A DNA stretch of 64,000 bases from Harmonia axyridis (GCF_914767665.1 NC_059505.1:39243506-39307505), one strand, 5' to 3'; shown: positions 13,212 through 25,625, counted from the stretch's first letter. Numbers and translations are program-made. The notes: a model not told the origin generated them from the sequence alone.

Positions 13212-13890
13212 TCAGAAAAACTGTTCGAAAATTTCCAAAAATCTACAAATTCCCGTTCACTGATTGCAAAAAATGACACATATTGTTCATAAATTGCAAA
13301 TGTCAATATTTGACAATAGTTAAACTACCAACTGTCAAATAATACCTACACCCAACACATATCCATGCTGAGTATTATTAGAAAAGTTGTATTGACAGTA
13401 TGTTTGTGTCGGACAGTGTAATTCTTAAAATTTCAGATTCTTATTACGTATTCAAAACTCACATAGTTACAAATACTGCAAGCAGGAAAAATTTACACGA
13501 AATCATTCATAATGGATGCAAAACAAATTCAGACAAGGTCTTTCTAAGGTTAAATCCGTTTTTAATCGTTGTCTTCCATAATGTCTCGATCAAAATAGCT
13601 TTGCATGACCTCAATCTAGACGGAAATTCAACTCGTTATAAGAATTTTCCGACCATCAAAATAATGGTAAATGCAGATTGTTCGTAATGATGATACATCT
13701 TCATTTTCTATTCGAAAAAATTTATTTATCAAATTTATCACTAAAATACATTCAGGAAATACAATCAACACAGGAATTTTCTACCTATAATCAATTGAAG
13801 TGGAAATCTGATAACCATTAAAGGCCAAAATTTAATTAAAAACTTGATAGAATGTTATCGATTCGAAATCAGTTCCTCAAGTGGCCCCTC

Positions 13891-14643
13891 AGAGTAATTA
13901 ACATAGATAGAGGGAGCATATATCATTTTCAGTAAGAAAATGTTGTCCCCAACATGAACTATCAAATTTGACATGAGCGCGCGGAAATGAAAACATATCA
14001 GTGATACGATATTTCACTCAATTGTCGAGTTTCTCCACAAAGAACGCACTTCTTATGTCCCATAGTGAATCAACGTTTCATATTAACTCAAAATATATTG
14101 AAATAAATACCTATATCAGAAATTGAGGAAACAAACTTTAAGCGCGCCAAACGACGTGAAACAACCGATGACACTAGGAGAGCAAAAGTTGCTAAACCTT
14201 TGATTTCAGCAGGTATATACAGAAAATAATAAATATACTGTTCATTATAAATTCGACAATTAGGAAAATATAATAATAATAATAATAATGAACTTTATTT
14301 CCACAAATAGAAGTACAAAGATATATAGTAGTCAGGTTGTAGCTTGATTGTGAAAAAAGGCGGAGTCCAGTCATGCACGCATGCATATCCTGCTCAAACT
14401 CAACCAAAAAAAAAAAAGAAAAATCATAATTACATATTTACTTGAAGGCGTTCTGTGTTCACTATTTTAAAAAGGAAAAAAATATCGGATTCCACTTATT
14501 CAAATTTGCATATTTAATCGGGAATCACTCAAATGAATATACATTCATAACGATATGGTAAAATTGTAGATTCTACAACGTAATCTAACCATGTTGGGGA
14601 CATGTTAAAATTGCGTATATCCTCTATCTATGTTTATTACTCT
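13891..14643. mobile_element. 0.58-kb MITE 'AGAGTAATAAACATAGATAG', copy 3, interrupted
   Basis: Same ends and interior as the copies at 7812-8395 and 12109-12687 and in the same orientation as the first. It is longer because a 204-bp sequence is inserted at 14269-14472, and a short stretch before the right end is deleted relative to copy 1. Confidence 0.82.
14269..14472 (-). mobile_element. non-LTR retrotransposon 3' end inserted in MITE
   Basis: On the minus strand the insert ends with GGAAATAAAGTTC followed by an (ATT)n tail, the layout expected for a 5'-truncated non-LTR retrotransposon or SINE 3' end. It is flanked by AGGAAAA at 14262-14268 and again at 14473-14479, a plausible 7-bp target-site duplication. 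The element family is not recognised. Confidence 0.6.
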
Positions 14644-15456
14644 ATGGAAATTATCATAGAAAGTTCACGATCAAATCTGACAGATAATACGAAATTTTTC
14701 TGTGATATCATAAATTTAATGTTGATCCAGTACCCCAGGTACAGCATCGCTTATTTTGAATTCCGCATACTAAGTAGTAATTTCATCCGCGCAATCATAA
14801 AATGTTATCACCATCAAGCTACCCTTAAAACTGTCCCCTATCCGGTTGGAACGTTGTATCAAGCAGTAAACTTTGTCAACAATATTGCAGCGGCGATATG
14901 ATAACCTTCCCTCTGTGACCCTTTCATGTTTTAATTGTCATTTTATTGTTGTGGGAGGAATTCCATTCGAAACAATCTCCGAGAGATAATTCCGATTGAA
15001 TTTTTGAGCAAACCCAGCTGGGGAAATGACAGCATAACCTTGTGGGTTTTACAGCTGATGCCTTCGTTGGAATTTGACTAATTGAGCGATTATTATATGA
15101 TTAACATGTTTAGTGAACTAATAAACACTTGGTTAATATTTGACAGCATTTCTATTTAGATACTATAAAAGCGTAAACACGTTACTGCGATCTGTCGTAT
15201 TCAATTAACATTTCATTGAAACAAATTGTTTTCCGCATGGAAAACTGAACAAATGGGTATGGTTTGATTCCTACTCTTTAAAAAATAATTCCAACCATTC
15301 TAGATGTTTTTCTTGTAAAATTATTATTCCTGGAAGTATTAATTTGCGCGTGTTCAACACGCACGAAATTCGAAAGAACTGAAATTCCTTTGAACCAATT
15401 AATGTATCAACATCAACCAGAATATACTCATTCCAAAATTCATCAAAATCGAACTA

Positions 15457-16347
15457 AAGGGTGTTCTTTTAGAGCTATAGAACTTTAAATTGCAATAAAA
15501 CAACGATGGATTATTCGATTGACATAAATTTGATTTATCCGCAAGATAATCTTGAGACATTACATTTTAAATATGATTTCTGGCATATGACTGCCACGGC
15601 TGGCTCGGATGTTGTCGAATCTGGACGTCCAATTTTCTTTCCAACATTTGTGGCCGTATATCGGTAATAACAAGGCGAATGTTGTCTTCCAAATGGTCAA
15701 AGGTTTGTGGCTTATCCGCATAGACCAATGACTTTACATAGCCCCACAGAAAAAAGTCTAGCGGTGTTAAATCACAAGATCTTGGAGGCCAATTCACAGG
15801 TCCAAAACGTGAAATTAGGCGGTCACCAAACGTGTCTTCCAATAAATCGATTGTGGCACGAGCTGTGTGACATGTTGCGCCGTCTTGTTGGAACCACAGC
15901 TCCTGGACATCATGGTTGTTCAATTCAGGAATGAAAAAGTTAGTAATCATGGCTCTATACCGATCACCACACCATTGACTGTAACTTTCTGGCCATCATC
16001 TTTTTTGAAGAAGTACGGACCAATGATTCCACCAGCCCCTAAAGCGCACCAAACAGTCAGTTTTTCTGGATGTATCGGTGTTGCGACATACACTTGAGGA
16101 TTAGCTTCACTCCAAATGCGGCAGTTTTGTTTGTTGACGTAGCCATTCAACTAGAAGTGCGCTTCATCGCTAATGGACGTAGTGCGCGATACGTATTCCG
16201 CACAGAACCATTTTTTTCGAAATAAAATTGCACTATTTGCAAGCGTTGTTCAGGCGTGAGTCTATTCATGATGAATTGCCAAACCAAACTGAGAATAAAT
16301 CACTTGACAGCTGTTAAATCGGTCGCCATCTTAAACAGTAATGCCAA
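15457..16347 (-). pseudogene. DD41D (rosa-like) Tc1/mariner transposon, defective copy 1
   Basis: The minus strand encodes WLNGYVNKQNCRIWSEANPQ, then LHPEKLTVWCALGAGGIIGP, WFQQDGATCHTARATIDLL and NWPPRSCDLTPLDFFLWGYV. Forty-one residues separate the catalytic Asp in QQDG from the Asp in PLDFF, which fits the DD41D (rosa) branch of IS630/Tc1/mariner. The 3' end has AAGGGTGTTCTTTTAGAGC next to TA. The N-terminal DNA-binding part is deleted (the junction runs directly from the start region into AGCGATGAAGCGC) and a frameshift separates the two catalytic blocks. The 5' end stops at 'gtaatgccaac', where a foldback element begins, so its terminal repeat is lost. Confidence 0.85.
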
Positions 16348-16950
16348 CACCCCCATTTTGTCTCCATTTTCCGATTACTCTAGCAAAGCTGATTCCAAAA
16401 ATGTATCACATGTTGATTCCAATTGGTACAGGGTACAATAGTTTTGTGTGTGCTAATAAGTAACGCGTAACATTCTTTATTAGTTAAATTAACAATATTA
16501 TCAAAAATACTTATTGTCTAGCGGCAATTGGTTTGAATGTAACACCCTGTAGTTTGTTACATTTTTAGATTAATAAAAATGAGCTATTTCCAAAAATGTT
16601 TGGTACTTGTGGTCTAGAGCAGACAGAATATGAAAGAAATTATTTCTTATCAATTTAAAAAAACATAGTCGTCTAGTTTTTTGTAAAATGTCATTATTTG
16701 TTTATTGCCGCTTGACAATAAGTATTTTTGATAATATTGTTAATTTAACTAAAAAAGAATGTTACGCGTTACTTTATGAGCACACACCAAACTATTGTAT
16801 TTTTGTCCACCCTGTACCAATTGGAATCAACATGTGATACATTTTTGGAATCAGCTCAGCTAAAGTAATCGGAAAATTGAGACAAAATGGGGGTGTTCCA
16901 TTTAAAAAAAAATGACGGTGACGTCATTACTCGAGAGTTATTCACCCTGT
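16348..16950. mobile_element. foldback element with ~220-bp inverted arms
   Basis: A left arm from ACCCCCATTTTGTCTCCATT to 'acttattgtctagcggcaa' is mirrored by a right arm from 'cgcttgacaataagt' to CAAAATGGGGGTGTTCC, enclosing a short loop near 16560-16690. The right side continues to CACCCTGTA, typical of TA-targeting Tc1/mariner-type termini in this window. The left side abuts the truncated DD41D copy, suggesting insertion into it with end loss. Non-coding. Confidence 0.7.
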
Positions 16951-18200
16951 ATATTAGATTATTTCAAAATACGGTAAATTGAAATCTAAAATCGACGTGT
17001 CAGGATTATTTCTTAAAATGGTCTGTTAAGCTAAGAATTAATTTGTTTCATACTTTACAGACACAGTGTATAATACAATGCTCTCTTACTTTTCAATATC
17101 TTTTCTGTAGAAATATTCGTTTTTATCTGTCATCAGATGAAAATTATTCAGTATTTCTTGAGAATTTTGAAACGAAAAGAATATACAGGGTGATCTATTA
17201 GAAATTACAAAATTCAATATTATTCCGGAAAAAGGAAAGATATGACAACAATGTAAATACCAGCATAATATCGGCCATATCACAAGATCCTTGCACACTA
17301 AAATCTATAAAAATCGTGCTATGCGTTGCCGAGATAATTTAGGCGTTCCATATTCAAAACTCACTCTGTATAAAAACATTAGTTATGTAATAATAAAATT
17401 CAGGTACCTGCTTTTTTTTATTTGATAAATATTAATGGATAGGTGGTATCGATGATGAATATTAATGAATATCCTCGAGCTATTTAAAGGATGCTGCAAA
17501 ATATCAATCTCAACCTAAAAACCAATTCAGTTCCCGTTCGTAGTTTTCAACTTTTGTTGAGTACTAATTTATTACTTGAAAAAAGTAAAGGTACCTTAGA
17601 TTAGGTTTAGCAAGAGTTCACCCATCTAAAATTGCAAAAATTAGAATATCCGTTCAGAAACGCCATATAAACAATTTAATATTAACCGAAATACCTTCAT
17701 AATTTCCACTTACAGGATTTTTTCAACTTTTTTATGAGATAATATATGATTCAATGTATAATAAAAGTTTGAAATTTTAACTACTATCTAAAATTAATGC
17801 TCACCTTCCTTTTTGTGAGGCACAAACGAAATTATCAACGAAGATATGTGTCAATGTCACTAAATTGTAAGAAATTGGCGCGATAAGTATACAAAGTCGG
17901 TACGTCCTTCTTAAAACGCTTTTCCAATGGCCTAATTTACGAAAACTAAGCGATAGAAATCATAAAATATGCTGACGAGCCTTCTTCAACTAAGTAGGGA
18001 CGTTTCAATGCTTTAAATTATTCAAGTTCAGACATAATATCAAATGGATTCATTGATTGTCTCGAGTCCAATAGCTGCTACTGAAATTAACATAATTTTT
18101 ATGCTTATTCCGATGCAATGTCGTCCTGATAATTAGATAAATACCATTATGTCAAAAAAATAAGGGTTCAACAAATAAGACAACGAAATATATATTCCAA
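16951..18200. other. intergenic, no gene seen
   Basis: AT-rich, without recognisable coding or repeat structure beyond short 'accctgta' motifs resembling mobile-element termini. Confidence 0.4.
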
Positions 18201-18207
18201 ATATGTA

Positions 18208-18213
18208 TTTATT
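18208..18213 (-). terminator. probable pelota polyadenylation signal
   Basis: AATAAA on the minus strand about 255 bases downstream of the pelota stop codon. Other AATAAA-like sites exist nearby (around 18325), so the one used is uncertain. Confidence 0.4.
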
Positions 18214-18465
18214 TCAGTACGAGAAAAATCACCATATATAAAATACAGCTTCATAGTTTTCTGACACATTTCTCTATATTTCAACCTGTGTCAAGAGATA
18301 CTGAACAATTCCAAATTTCATGATAAAATAAATGAGGTTATACATTGACTATTTCACGAATTAACAAGATCACATTTCTCAAAATTAATCATGATAAAAT
18401 CCGAACACATATTTTCCACCTAGGCTTTGAAAATAACAATCCAATCACAAAAATTACCTAAACAT

Positions 18466-21113
18466 TCATTCTTCATCATCTTCTTCACTGTCGTCTTCAA
18501 GTTCTGGCATGGGAAATCTCAAAATGGCTGCTATTCCAGTCAACTGCTCCAATTCTGAAAAAATTAACCTTAACTATCCCAACAAATTTAGAAAGCATCA
18601 GTGAACATTTTCAGTTGATTTCATTCATTATTTTCAATAATAAGCCTTAGGTTTGGAGTCAGATTAGTTCAATGATCTAATAATACATAGATGCGCCCTT
18701 GAGAGGTCATGCAGTGTAGAGCATCGACTCCAACATTAGAGAGAGAAAAATTGAGCCTCATGTCACATGACCACTATGGAGAGGAACGGAACGTCTATTG
18801 GAAAAAAGTTAAAATTCAAGAAAAAATTATGAAAATCAAAAAATATTTGGAGATCCAAAATAATTTTATATCAACATGGCCGACCAGTGTAGCTCAATAT
18901 TATGACAGTTAACCCCAGTATGAGTAATTTTTCAGAGGTTAAGTAAATTGCAAGTTACAGAATACATATTTACGTCAGTTTGACTTGCGACTATGAACCT
19001 GGATCAGATCACAAATGGTCTACAAAGGTTGTTCTGCTTTCGAAAGTAGGGGAAAATTCTGGGATTTTGAATGCATCAGAATTCAATATTTATAAGTTTG
19101 AGATTACAACTGAAATTTCCAAAAATAATCATGGGAGGCTATTGGAATTAAATTTGTTATTACATACTCTTCATATTTTCAAAAGCAATAGTCTCACTGG
19201 AACAAAAGCTGAATTTCATGTGCCAGATATGATATATATTAAAATTATGATGATTTGTTTCATATTTCACACTTACGTTCCCCAGAAATGTGTAGACTGG
19301 AAAATATTTTAATCTCACTGCCGGAATCTCTTATAGAATCTACTAAACGGACATATTCTTTCCTGAGTTTAACATCCTGACACCTGAAAAATCCAGTATC
19401 AACAGAAATGTATCAATGCAAACACTTTTCCTACAAACTCTTATATATATATTAAATATGAAGTAATAAAACGGCATAACCTAAATAATTTATCAGAAAT
19501 CAGCAGGGTTTCAACGGCTTGTGCCTCATTAGCCTTTTCAATGTGCTTCAAGCCATAGAAAGCCTTTGAAGGTTCGCATTGCAGCATTTGGTAGAAACTT
19601 TCAAGCGCTTTAACCTCTCCTGCCGCCTTAGTATCGGATATCTTGGTAATAACAGCAGGATCTTGCATAGCCTCTGGAAAAATATCCGAATGGATCAATT
19701 GGAAAATTTACCTTCGGTATTTTAACACACCTCTTAAAGAATGTTTGAAACCTGAGGAAGCATGCACCAACATGAATTTGCCCTTATTCTCTAATAGGAT
19801 CTTATTGTCTGTCTGGACTGCAAACTGGAACATATACTCGAAGAATTGATCTCTAACGAATCCAGGCGAACAAATCAAGATGCATTTGACAATGTCGAAA
19901 TTGATGTGACGTAGAACTGCTTGCAGCACATTATCATAGAATTTTTGCAGTCCCTAAAAACCATACTTCAATTCAACATGTACGAGATAACTGACAACTG
20001 GTAGGGCCGAGAAAATAAGGACTTCTCTCTTGTAAAGAAATATCCTGTATACCTTTTCATGCTGAGCAACAAAACCTTTTCGTTTTCTAGGAATGTTCAT
20101 ATCGATCTTCGCCCTGACCAATGTCATGCTGGAAGTTATAAGGCAAACATGGGCTATGCCTTCTTGCATAATGACAGCAGCAACATCAGCGCTTTTCGAT
20201 GGATCACAGGCTTCATCGATCCTATCCAATGATATAGAGTCCCATTCTGCCTTTCTCAAGGAGAATTTTCGGTTCATTTCTAGCTCCAAGGTATGGTAGG
20301 CATTCATCTGAAATTTATTTTTCTAAAATCTACTCCAAATAAAAACATAGTTTCAAGTTATTTAAACATATCAGTATATAGCAAAGAGTCCCTTTCTTCT
20401 GGACTTACCTTAACGAATTGGTTCTCTTCAATATTTTTGCCTTTCAATCGAAGCATGCATGCCTGTTTATCAAAATCGATTGTTTCAACACTTATGGTCA
20501 GGGTGGTTCTGACTCGACTCGATGTCGAAGAGCCAGTGGATGATTCTGACTGGACTTTTCGTATAGTGGTACTTCTGACTGAATCGCCCTCCGCAATGAG
20601 ATTGTAGGCATGCCACATATCTTCTGGTTCTTCGGGAACCAGGGTGACATCCCTGTAAACACGATTCCTGAATATCCATCGAGTTAATAAAAGTTTACAT
20701 TCTTTCCTGTCACTTTTTCTACTCAGAAGAACTGATAACTAACAGTACATCAACGATAAACATACATCGATGAAAGTACCTTCTATATGCTATAAATGTA
20801 TCTTTGAACACTACACTCACATTCTACATCATGCAAAACTACAAATTTGAAAGCTATATGATAATAATTCCTCAAGTGGGTCGTATTTTCTATGATGAAT
20901 TGAACAGCCTCCAACAGGTGAAATTGTTGATTAAGTCTGCGATGGTGAAGAAATGATAATGTAAACCTTCTTTTCAACAGATTAACTAGGACGGCTATTG
21001 AATAACTATGTACCTTATGGTTCATATGTAGAATATAACCTATGACTTTATTTAAATAAAACTTTTACGTACCCCTCTCCATCTTTAGTTACATTCTTAG
21101 CTATTAGTTTCAT
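18466..21113 (-). CDS. pelo: Pelota, mRNA surveillance and ribosome rescue factor
   Basis: Seven exons on the minus strand: 21073-21113, 20409-20652, 20053-20307, 19731-19953, 19481-19673, 19277-19383 and 18466-18554, totalling 1152 nt (383 aa plus stop; the human protein has 385). All introns are GT-AG and all phases close. The start MKLIAKNVTKDGEG, the central AEWDSISLDRIDEACDPSKS and VNDVVMQEG-type block, IPRKRKG, SPGFVRDQFFEYMF, SDTKAAGEVKALESFYQML and the terminal acidic tail (LEDDSEEDDEE) are diagnostic. Known role: Pelota resembles eRF1 without the GGQ motif and acts with Hbs1 to dissociate stalled ribosomes in no-go and non-stop decay; in flies it is also needed for germline stem-cell maintenance. 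It is expected in the cytoplasm and has three eRF1-like domains at roughly 1-130, 135-265 and 270-370. USP39 lies 0.5 kb upstream on the same strand. No disruption seen. Confidence 0.97.
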
Positions 21114-21572
21114 TCTAAGTGCTTTATTGAAATATTGGGCACTCTCGAAATATAATTAAATATAGATATCATCATAAATATTGAAAAATATGCACTTTCA
21201 AAACGCATTCCTATTAAGAAATTGACATTACTAATTTCTAACCTATAGAAAAATCTATTGGTGATGTCAAAGTTCATAGTTGCCATTGTGAGAAATCCAA
21301 ATGAGAAAATGGAAATTCTCTTGAAATTTGTACTACATTTTCGGTGATTGACACAAGTTGGAGCGCCAATCTTTTTTTGAAAAAATGAATGTTATGGAAT
21401 GCATATATTCAATAATTATTTAAGTCTCAAATAGTCGTCATTATAATAAATATCATAGAACTAAACAGGAACTTTTGAAAAAAAATAGGGCATTAAAGGC
21501 ATTACAGTAATCATTAAAATGTAATCCAAAAGATATCACCATATTTGTATCTGTCATTATAGGATATCAAAA

Positions 21573-21578
21573 TTTATT
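21573..21578 (-). terminator. probable USP39 polyadenylation signal
   Basis: AATAAA on the minus strand (within AATAATAAATTTT), about 50 bases after the USP39 stop codon. Confidence 0.5.
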
Positions 21579-21626
21579 ATTGAGGGTTGTGAAATAATTA
21601 GACATCAATTTTAATAAATACTCTAT

Positions 21627-23189
21627 TTAAGTTCTTAATTCATATATTTGGATGTAAGCCTCAGTTAACGTAATCATCTGAGGCAATATGTCAATCACAT
21701 GCAAATCTTGCATCTCGTACCATTTCCCTGTAGATTTTTGCAGAATATGCACTCTATATGTTCCTTTCAAGGGTTCTCCATCATGAACAATATTAGCAAC
21801 AAGATCATACACAGTATTTTTATGTTTTGACTTAACTTCTTCTGTTAGAAATTCCCCAAAATCGACATTTTTCACTGGAAAATTAACAATAGTGGGATTC
21901 TTTTCTACAAAAAATGTATTTTTTGTAAAACGTTTTATGTACAAAATCAAATAAGGAGGCAATTGTGTTATTTCAAATCTTTTCAAAAAGTTTTCCTTAT
22001 AGGTTTTATATTCTTTCTCTGTCTGACCATTAAATTTATTTAGCAATTGATAGAGGTTCACTTGAGGTATGATATTCTCCCTGAATTCATCTATAAATAG
22101 AGGTGGTGGAGGCAAATCACAAGTCAAGTATAGGAATGGTGTCTCAGTTTCTGTCTCCATGTACTCTTCTGTACTCAGGAGGGTTTTCTTCTGTTTATCA
22201 TCTAACTCTGTTGGTGGAATCTTTCTAGAATATATCTTCATACTTCCCAAGAAAGACTGATGAATGATGGAGCTGTTTCTTTTCTTAGTTCCGTTCAAAG
22301 CTCGATGGAGAGCATTCAAAAACCAAGAAAGGAAGTCAATTGGATCACCTTGTTGGGTGAACTGAAATTTCTTCTTACTCCAGAGAACCACAGCTTGAAG
22401 CATCTCGTGTGGTGAAACATGTGCCTTGAAATTCCTTGGATTCCATAATTTCCTCATCAGTTCACCAAATCTTGTAACAAGAAGATAAGAAGAGTCACCT
22501 GGTGGTCTTTTAACTTTGCAGTAGTTTTCCTCTCGCAAAAAATAATTACGAAGCGGTTGGACATGTGATAGAGCTTGTAGAACTACATTACAATAATCAT
22601 TAGCTTTTATGTTATTCAGTCCAACTATACCTGGCATATAAAGTGATCCATCTATTGCCCTAGACAGCTTTGTACTTGCATCTAACTTGCTGATGTGGTC
22701 CTTTGTGAAAGTAGGATTCAATACGTACTTAATATCATCCAAAGAAGAATCAACAATCTCGTAGTTATCAGGCAAACAATAGAACTTCAAAGTTTGTAAA
22801 TTTAGGAAGACATGATGTGCTTCTGCCACAGAATGAGTATAAGCGTGTGTATTTGTTCCTCTTCCTTGAAAATACTTTCCACAGACTAAACATACATAAA
22901 CATTGATCCTTGTTAGTGACACTGAACAAAGTTTTTCGAAGTCAAAATCCAAATACTGTCTATTTATTGTATCAAGATATGGGCACAACCTATTTTTATT
23001 CGAATTAAAGATAGGGGTTGCATCAGAATCGCTGTCATCTATCTCCTCTTTTTTCACTAAGTAGTTTTCCTCTACTTTGATTTTCTTAATGGGCGGTTTG
23101 CTTTCATCAATAACTTCTTCGGCTGTCCTCTTCAAATTTCTTGCATCGAGGTCTATTTTCTTGATTTCATCTTCCTCCTGGTTTATCAT
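21627..23189 (-). CDS. USP39: USP39/Sad1-like spliceosomal ubiquitin-fold protein
   Basis: A single-exon frame. The open frame runs up to 23234, but its first ATG is at 23187-23189, giving 520 aa; the upstream stretch starts with TTG and contains a possible splice acceptor (ttgttacag) just before the ATG, so a 5'-UTR intron is likely. Order: a charged N-terminus with a Lys-rich nuclear-localisation-like stretch (PPIKKIKVEE, about residue 30), a UBP zinc finger (about 65-165; VCLVCGKYFQGRG, then HAYTHS and AEAHHVF), then a USP fold starting at GLNNIKANDYCNVVLQALSH. The usual USP catalytic Cys box (GNTC) is replaced by KANDY, as is known for the family, so it is not expected to be a protease. 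Known role: tri-snRNP component (yeast Sad1) needed for pre-mRNA splicing in the nucleus. Head-to-head with ITFG1. Confidence 0.96.
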   Translation of the reverse strand: MINQEEDEIKKIDLDARNLKRTAEEVIDESKPPIKKIKVEENYLVKKEEIDDSDSDATPIFNSNKNRLCPYLDTINRQYLDFDFEKLCSVSLTRINVYVCLVCGKYFQGRGTNTHAYTHSVAEAHHVFLNLQTLKFYCLPDNYEIVDSSLDDIKYVLNPTFTKDHISKLDASTKLSRAIDGSLYMPGIVGLNNIKANDYCNVVLQALSHVQPLRNYFLREENYCKVKRPPGDSSYLLVTRFGELMRKLWNPRNFKAHVSPHEMLQAVVLWSKKKFQFTQQGDPIDFLSWFLNALHRALNGTKKRNSSIIHQSFLGSMKIYSRKIPPTELDDKQKKTLLSTEEYMETETETPFLYLTCDLPPPPLFIDEFRENIIPQVNLYQLLNKFNGQTEKEYKTYKENFLKRFEITQLPPYLILYIKRFTKNTFFVEKNPTIVNFPVKNVDFGEFLTEEVKSKHKNTVYDLVANIVHDGEPLKGTYRVHILQKSTGKWYEMQDLHVIDILPQMITLTEAYIQIYELRT

Positions 23190-23598
23190 TTTGTTCAAAT
23201 CTGTAACAATTTTCCAAAACAACTCTCGACTCAATATTATTTTGAGATAAAATGAGGTTAGTACATAGACTTATCTAGTTTTCTATGCATAGATATAAAT
23301 TATGTATTTTTCTTATTTCTGACTGTCAGTTCTTTACCTTGCACTTGGTTAATCACCATAGAAATATAATATAATATAATAAAATAATATTAATAATGTC
23401 ATATTTCTATGGATAAAACCAGATTCACAGATCTCTGATTAAATCCATAGATAAACTAGATTAGTTATCTATGATCAAATCCGTGAAATCCGTCAGTTAA
23501 CTTCTTATCATGACTTCTGTCAGAATCTTGACAGGAAAATAATAATAGAAAATCGAATGTGATGTGATCTTAGTTTAGTGAATCATTAAAATTTGAAG
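23190..23598. promoter_or_regulatory. shared bidirectional promoter of USP39 and ITFG1
   Basis: Only about 410 bp separate the divergent start codons of USP39 (-) and ITFG1 (+), so both promoters and 5' UTRs must lie here. The interval contains several related 'tctatgga'/'tccatagat' and 'agattagttatctat' motifs in both orientations and an AT-only stretch (aatataatataataaaataa) near 23370. No TATA box or initiator could be assigned with confidence. Confidence 0.5.
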
Positions 23599-25625
23599 AT
23601 GTGGAGGTTGTACAAATGGTTATTTGTACATCTACTCCTCGTAGCGAGGTCAGAATGTAGCGATATAACGAGGCAAATATTCGGCTCCAACACAAATGGA
23701 ATGCCAGCAGCCTTTGGCGATTTCGATTCGGACGAACTAACCGATGTTTTCGTGATCCAAGACAACGGAACAACAATGGAAATATTGCTAGCGCATGAGG
23801 AGGAACCTATTTTAAGATCTGCCAAGCCCAAACCATTAAAGTGCATCTTCGATCACTCCAAAATAACCAGTGTCGTTCCCGGAGACTTCGACGGTGACGC
23901 TCTCATGGATGTCTTGGTGACCACCTTGAACAAGAGAAAGAGTAACGTGACAAACGTACATATTTTATGGGGTGGAGCTAACCATCTGAATTGCAGCAAC
24001 GAAGATCACCCGATACTTGAGATGCTGGGACAACCTTTGGCCATCGATGTCAATCAGGATATGATCGTTGATCTATTTGGTGAAAATCTTAGAAGGGAAA
24101 GAGTGTTTTGGATATTCCGCAAGGACAGAAAAATGCCTAGAGAGGAGAAGATGGAAGATGGTCACCACAGAAACGTTGTGGAGAGGGACGAATTGAAAAG
24201 GCCTCATTCTCATGCCTTTCTAGGTAAGCTCCTTCCTCAAATGATTCCGGCAAGGTGTATTTGAGGAATGTATGTGTCATTCTTTTAGAACATTTCAAAG
24301 TTGATATGCTGTTTGATGATTTTGTAGTCTCATATTATTCTTGTTGATTCGTATAGGTTCACTTTAAATCAAAATTTTCACTTTCTATCCTTTTCCAAGA
24401 TATAGAATGATCAACATCATCGTATAATTTTAAAATTGTACCAATTTCATTTGCAGATCTCAACGATGATTACACAGCCGACCTCTTCATAACCACCAAG
24501 AAGGGTTTCGAAATATGGCATGGCACTGAGGACCATAGGCGGTTCTTCCACGTTGATACCATCCCTCTCCCAAACGCTGCTCATATTGGCCAGGCTTCCT
24601 TCATAGACGCCGAACTTCGCGAGAGGATGGATTTGATAATCCCTGTCTGTGTCGATGGCAAAGAATGCCGCAACAGCCAGCTGTTAACCTACTCTGAAGG
24701 CGTCTGGCAAGACCTCTTGGTGGACCTCAAAGACGCTTCCGGCAACCTCTGGAGGTTTGCCCAGAACGATGGCGGCAGGTATACCAATGTCATCACCTTG
24801 TACCACGGCGACTTCAACATGGATGGCTACCCAGACATACTGACCACACTGTCACCGGTTGACAACTACCACCCGCAGTCTTTCCTCCTGGAGAATGTAC
24901 CTGCCCCGACCACCAGAGGAAACCACAAGAGGACTTACAGGGTCAAATGGAACGCCCTGAACCCTTTCAACAACGGCACTGTTCTTGCCACGTTCTTCGA
25001 TTTCTACCAAGACGGCATCTTAGACGTCATCCTAGTGACCTTCGATGGGAAGGACTACAAAGCTGCAGCCTTCAAGAACAGCCTGGACTACGACGCCAAC
25101 TTCATAAAGGTCATGGTGTTGACCGGGCTGACCAACAAGAACAACCAGATGATCATGGGAAGAGTGGGAAAAAAACGCAGGACTTACGGTACTAACCTTC
25201 CGGGTCCCAGGATTTCCTATTCTACCACCACACAGGAAGGCAACCTAAGGCACGCAGCTGCCGCACAGTTGCCCCAATCCGCCCACTTCAGTCTGAACTT
25301 ACCCTATACTATCTTCGGGTTGGGTAGGACTCCCAACTTTGTGGACTTCCTGACGGTTGGGCTGTCCAATCATTCGAAAGACTGGCCCCAGATCATCCCC
25401 AACTCTCAGATGGTGGTGATTCCTTGGCCCCCCAGTGAGCCGAACAAGTGGAGAGCTCAGCTGTTCGTAACGCCCAGCAAGTTGATCTTGATGTCCGTTG
25501 CTGCCCTTACAGGGGTTTGCGGGTTGATAACTTTACTCATAGGAGTGTTGTATTGGAAGGAGAGGCAGGAGGATAAGAAGGAGAGGTTGTCTGAATCGCA
25601 CAGATTTCATTTCGATGCTATGTAG
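23599..25625 (+). CDS. ITFG1: T-cell immunomodulatory protein homolog (ITFG1/TIP/LINKIN)
   Basis: Two exons, 23599-24223 and 24457-25625 (1794 nt, 597 aa), joined across a GT-AG intron of 233 bp with the phase closing at FL-D-LNDDY. The start is the ATG of MWRLYKWLFVHLLLVARSEC; two codons upstream are open but begin with TTG. Order: a signal peptide (about 1-20), an FG-GAP/beta-propeller ectodomain with calcium-binding-like repeats (FGDFDSDELTDVFV, PGDFDGDALMDVLV, HGDFNMDGYPDILT), a conserved juxtamembrane region, one transmembrane helix (about 555-580, MSVAALTGVCGLITLLIGVL) and a short charged cytoplasmic tail. Known family role: type I membrane glycoprotein linked to cell adhesion and tubulin/RUVBL partners in worms and mammals. 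Exon 2 is clearly more GC-rich than its surroundings, suggesting strong coding constraint. Potential N-glycosylation sites (NGT, NVT, NCS, NGT) are present. Confidence 0.96.

Noticed and set aside
13400..13687. 95-codon open frame as a possible small gene
   Set aside because: No splice structure, homology or neighbouring signals, and it lies among repeats; composition is that of AT-rich noise.
18980..19312. 110-codon plus-strand open frame inside the pelota locus
   Set aside because: It overlaps a pelota intron and exon on the other strand, has no recognisable domain and begins without a sensible promoter context; it is a chance frame.
23187..23234. Longer USP39 start at 23234
   Set aside because: That position is TTG, no ATG exists upstream in frame before a stop, and a splice acceptor lies just before the ATG at 23189.
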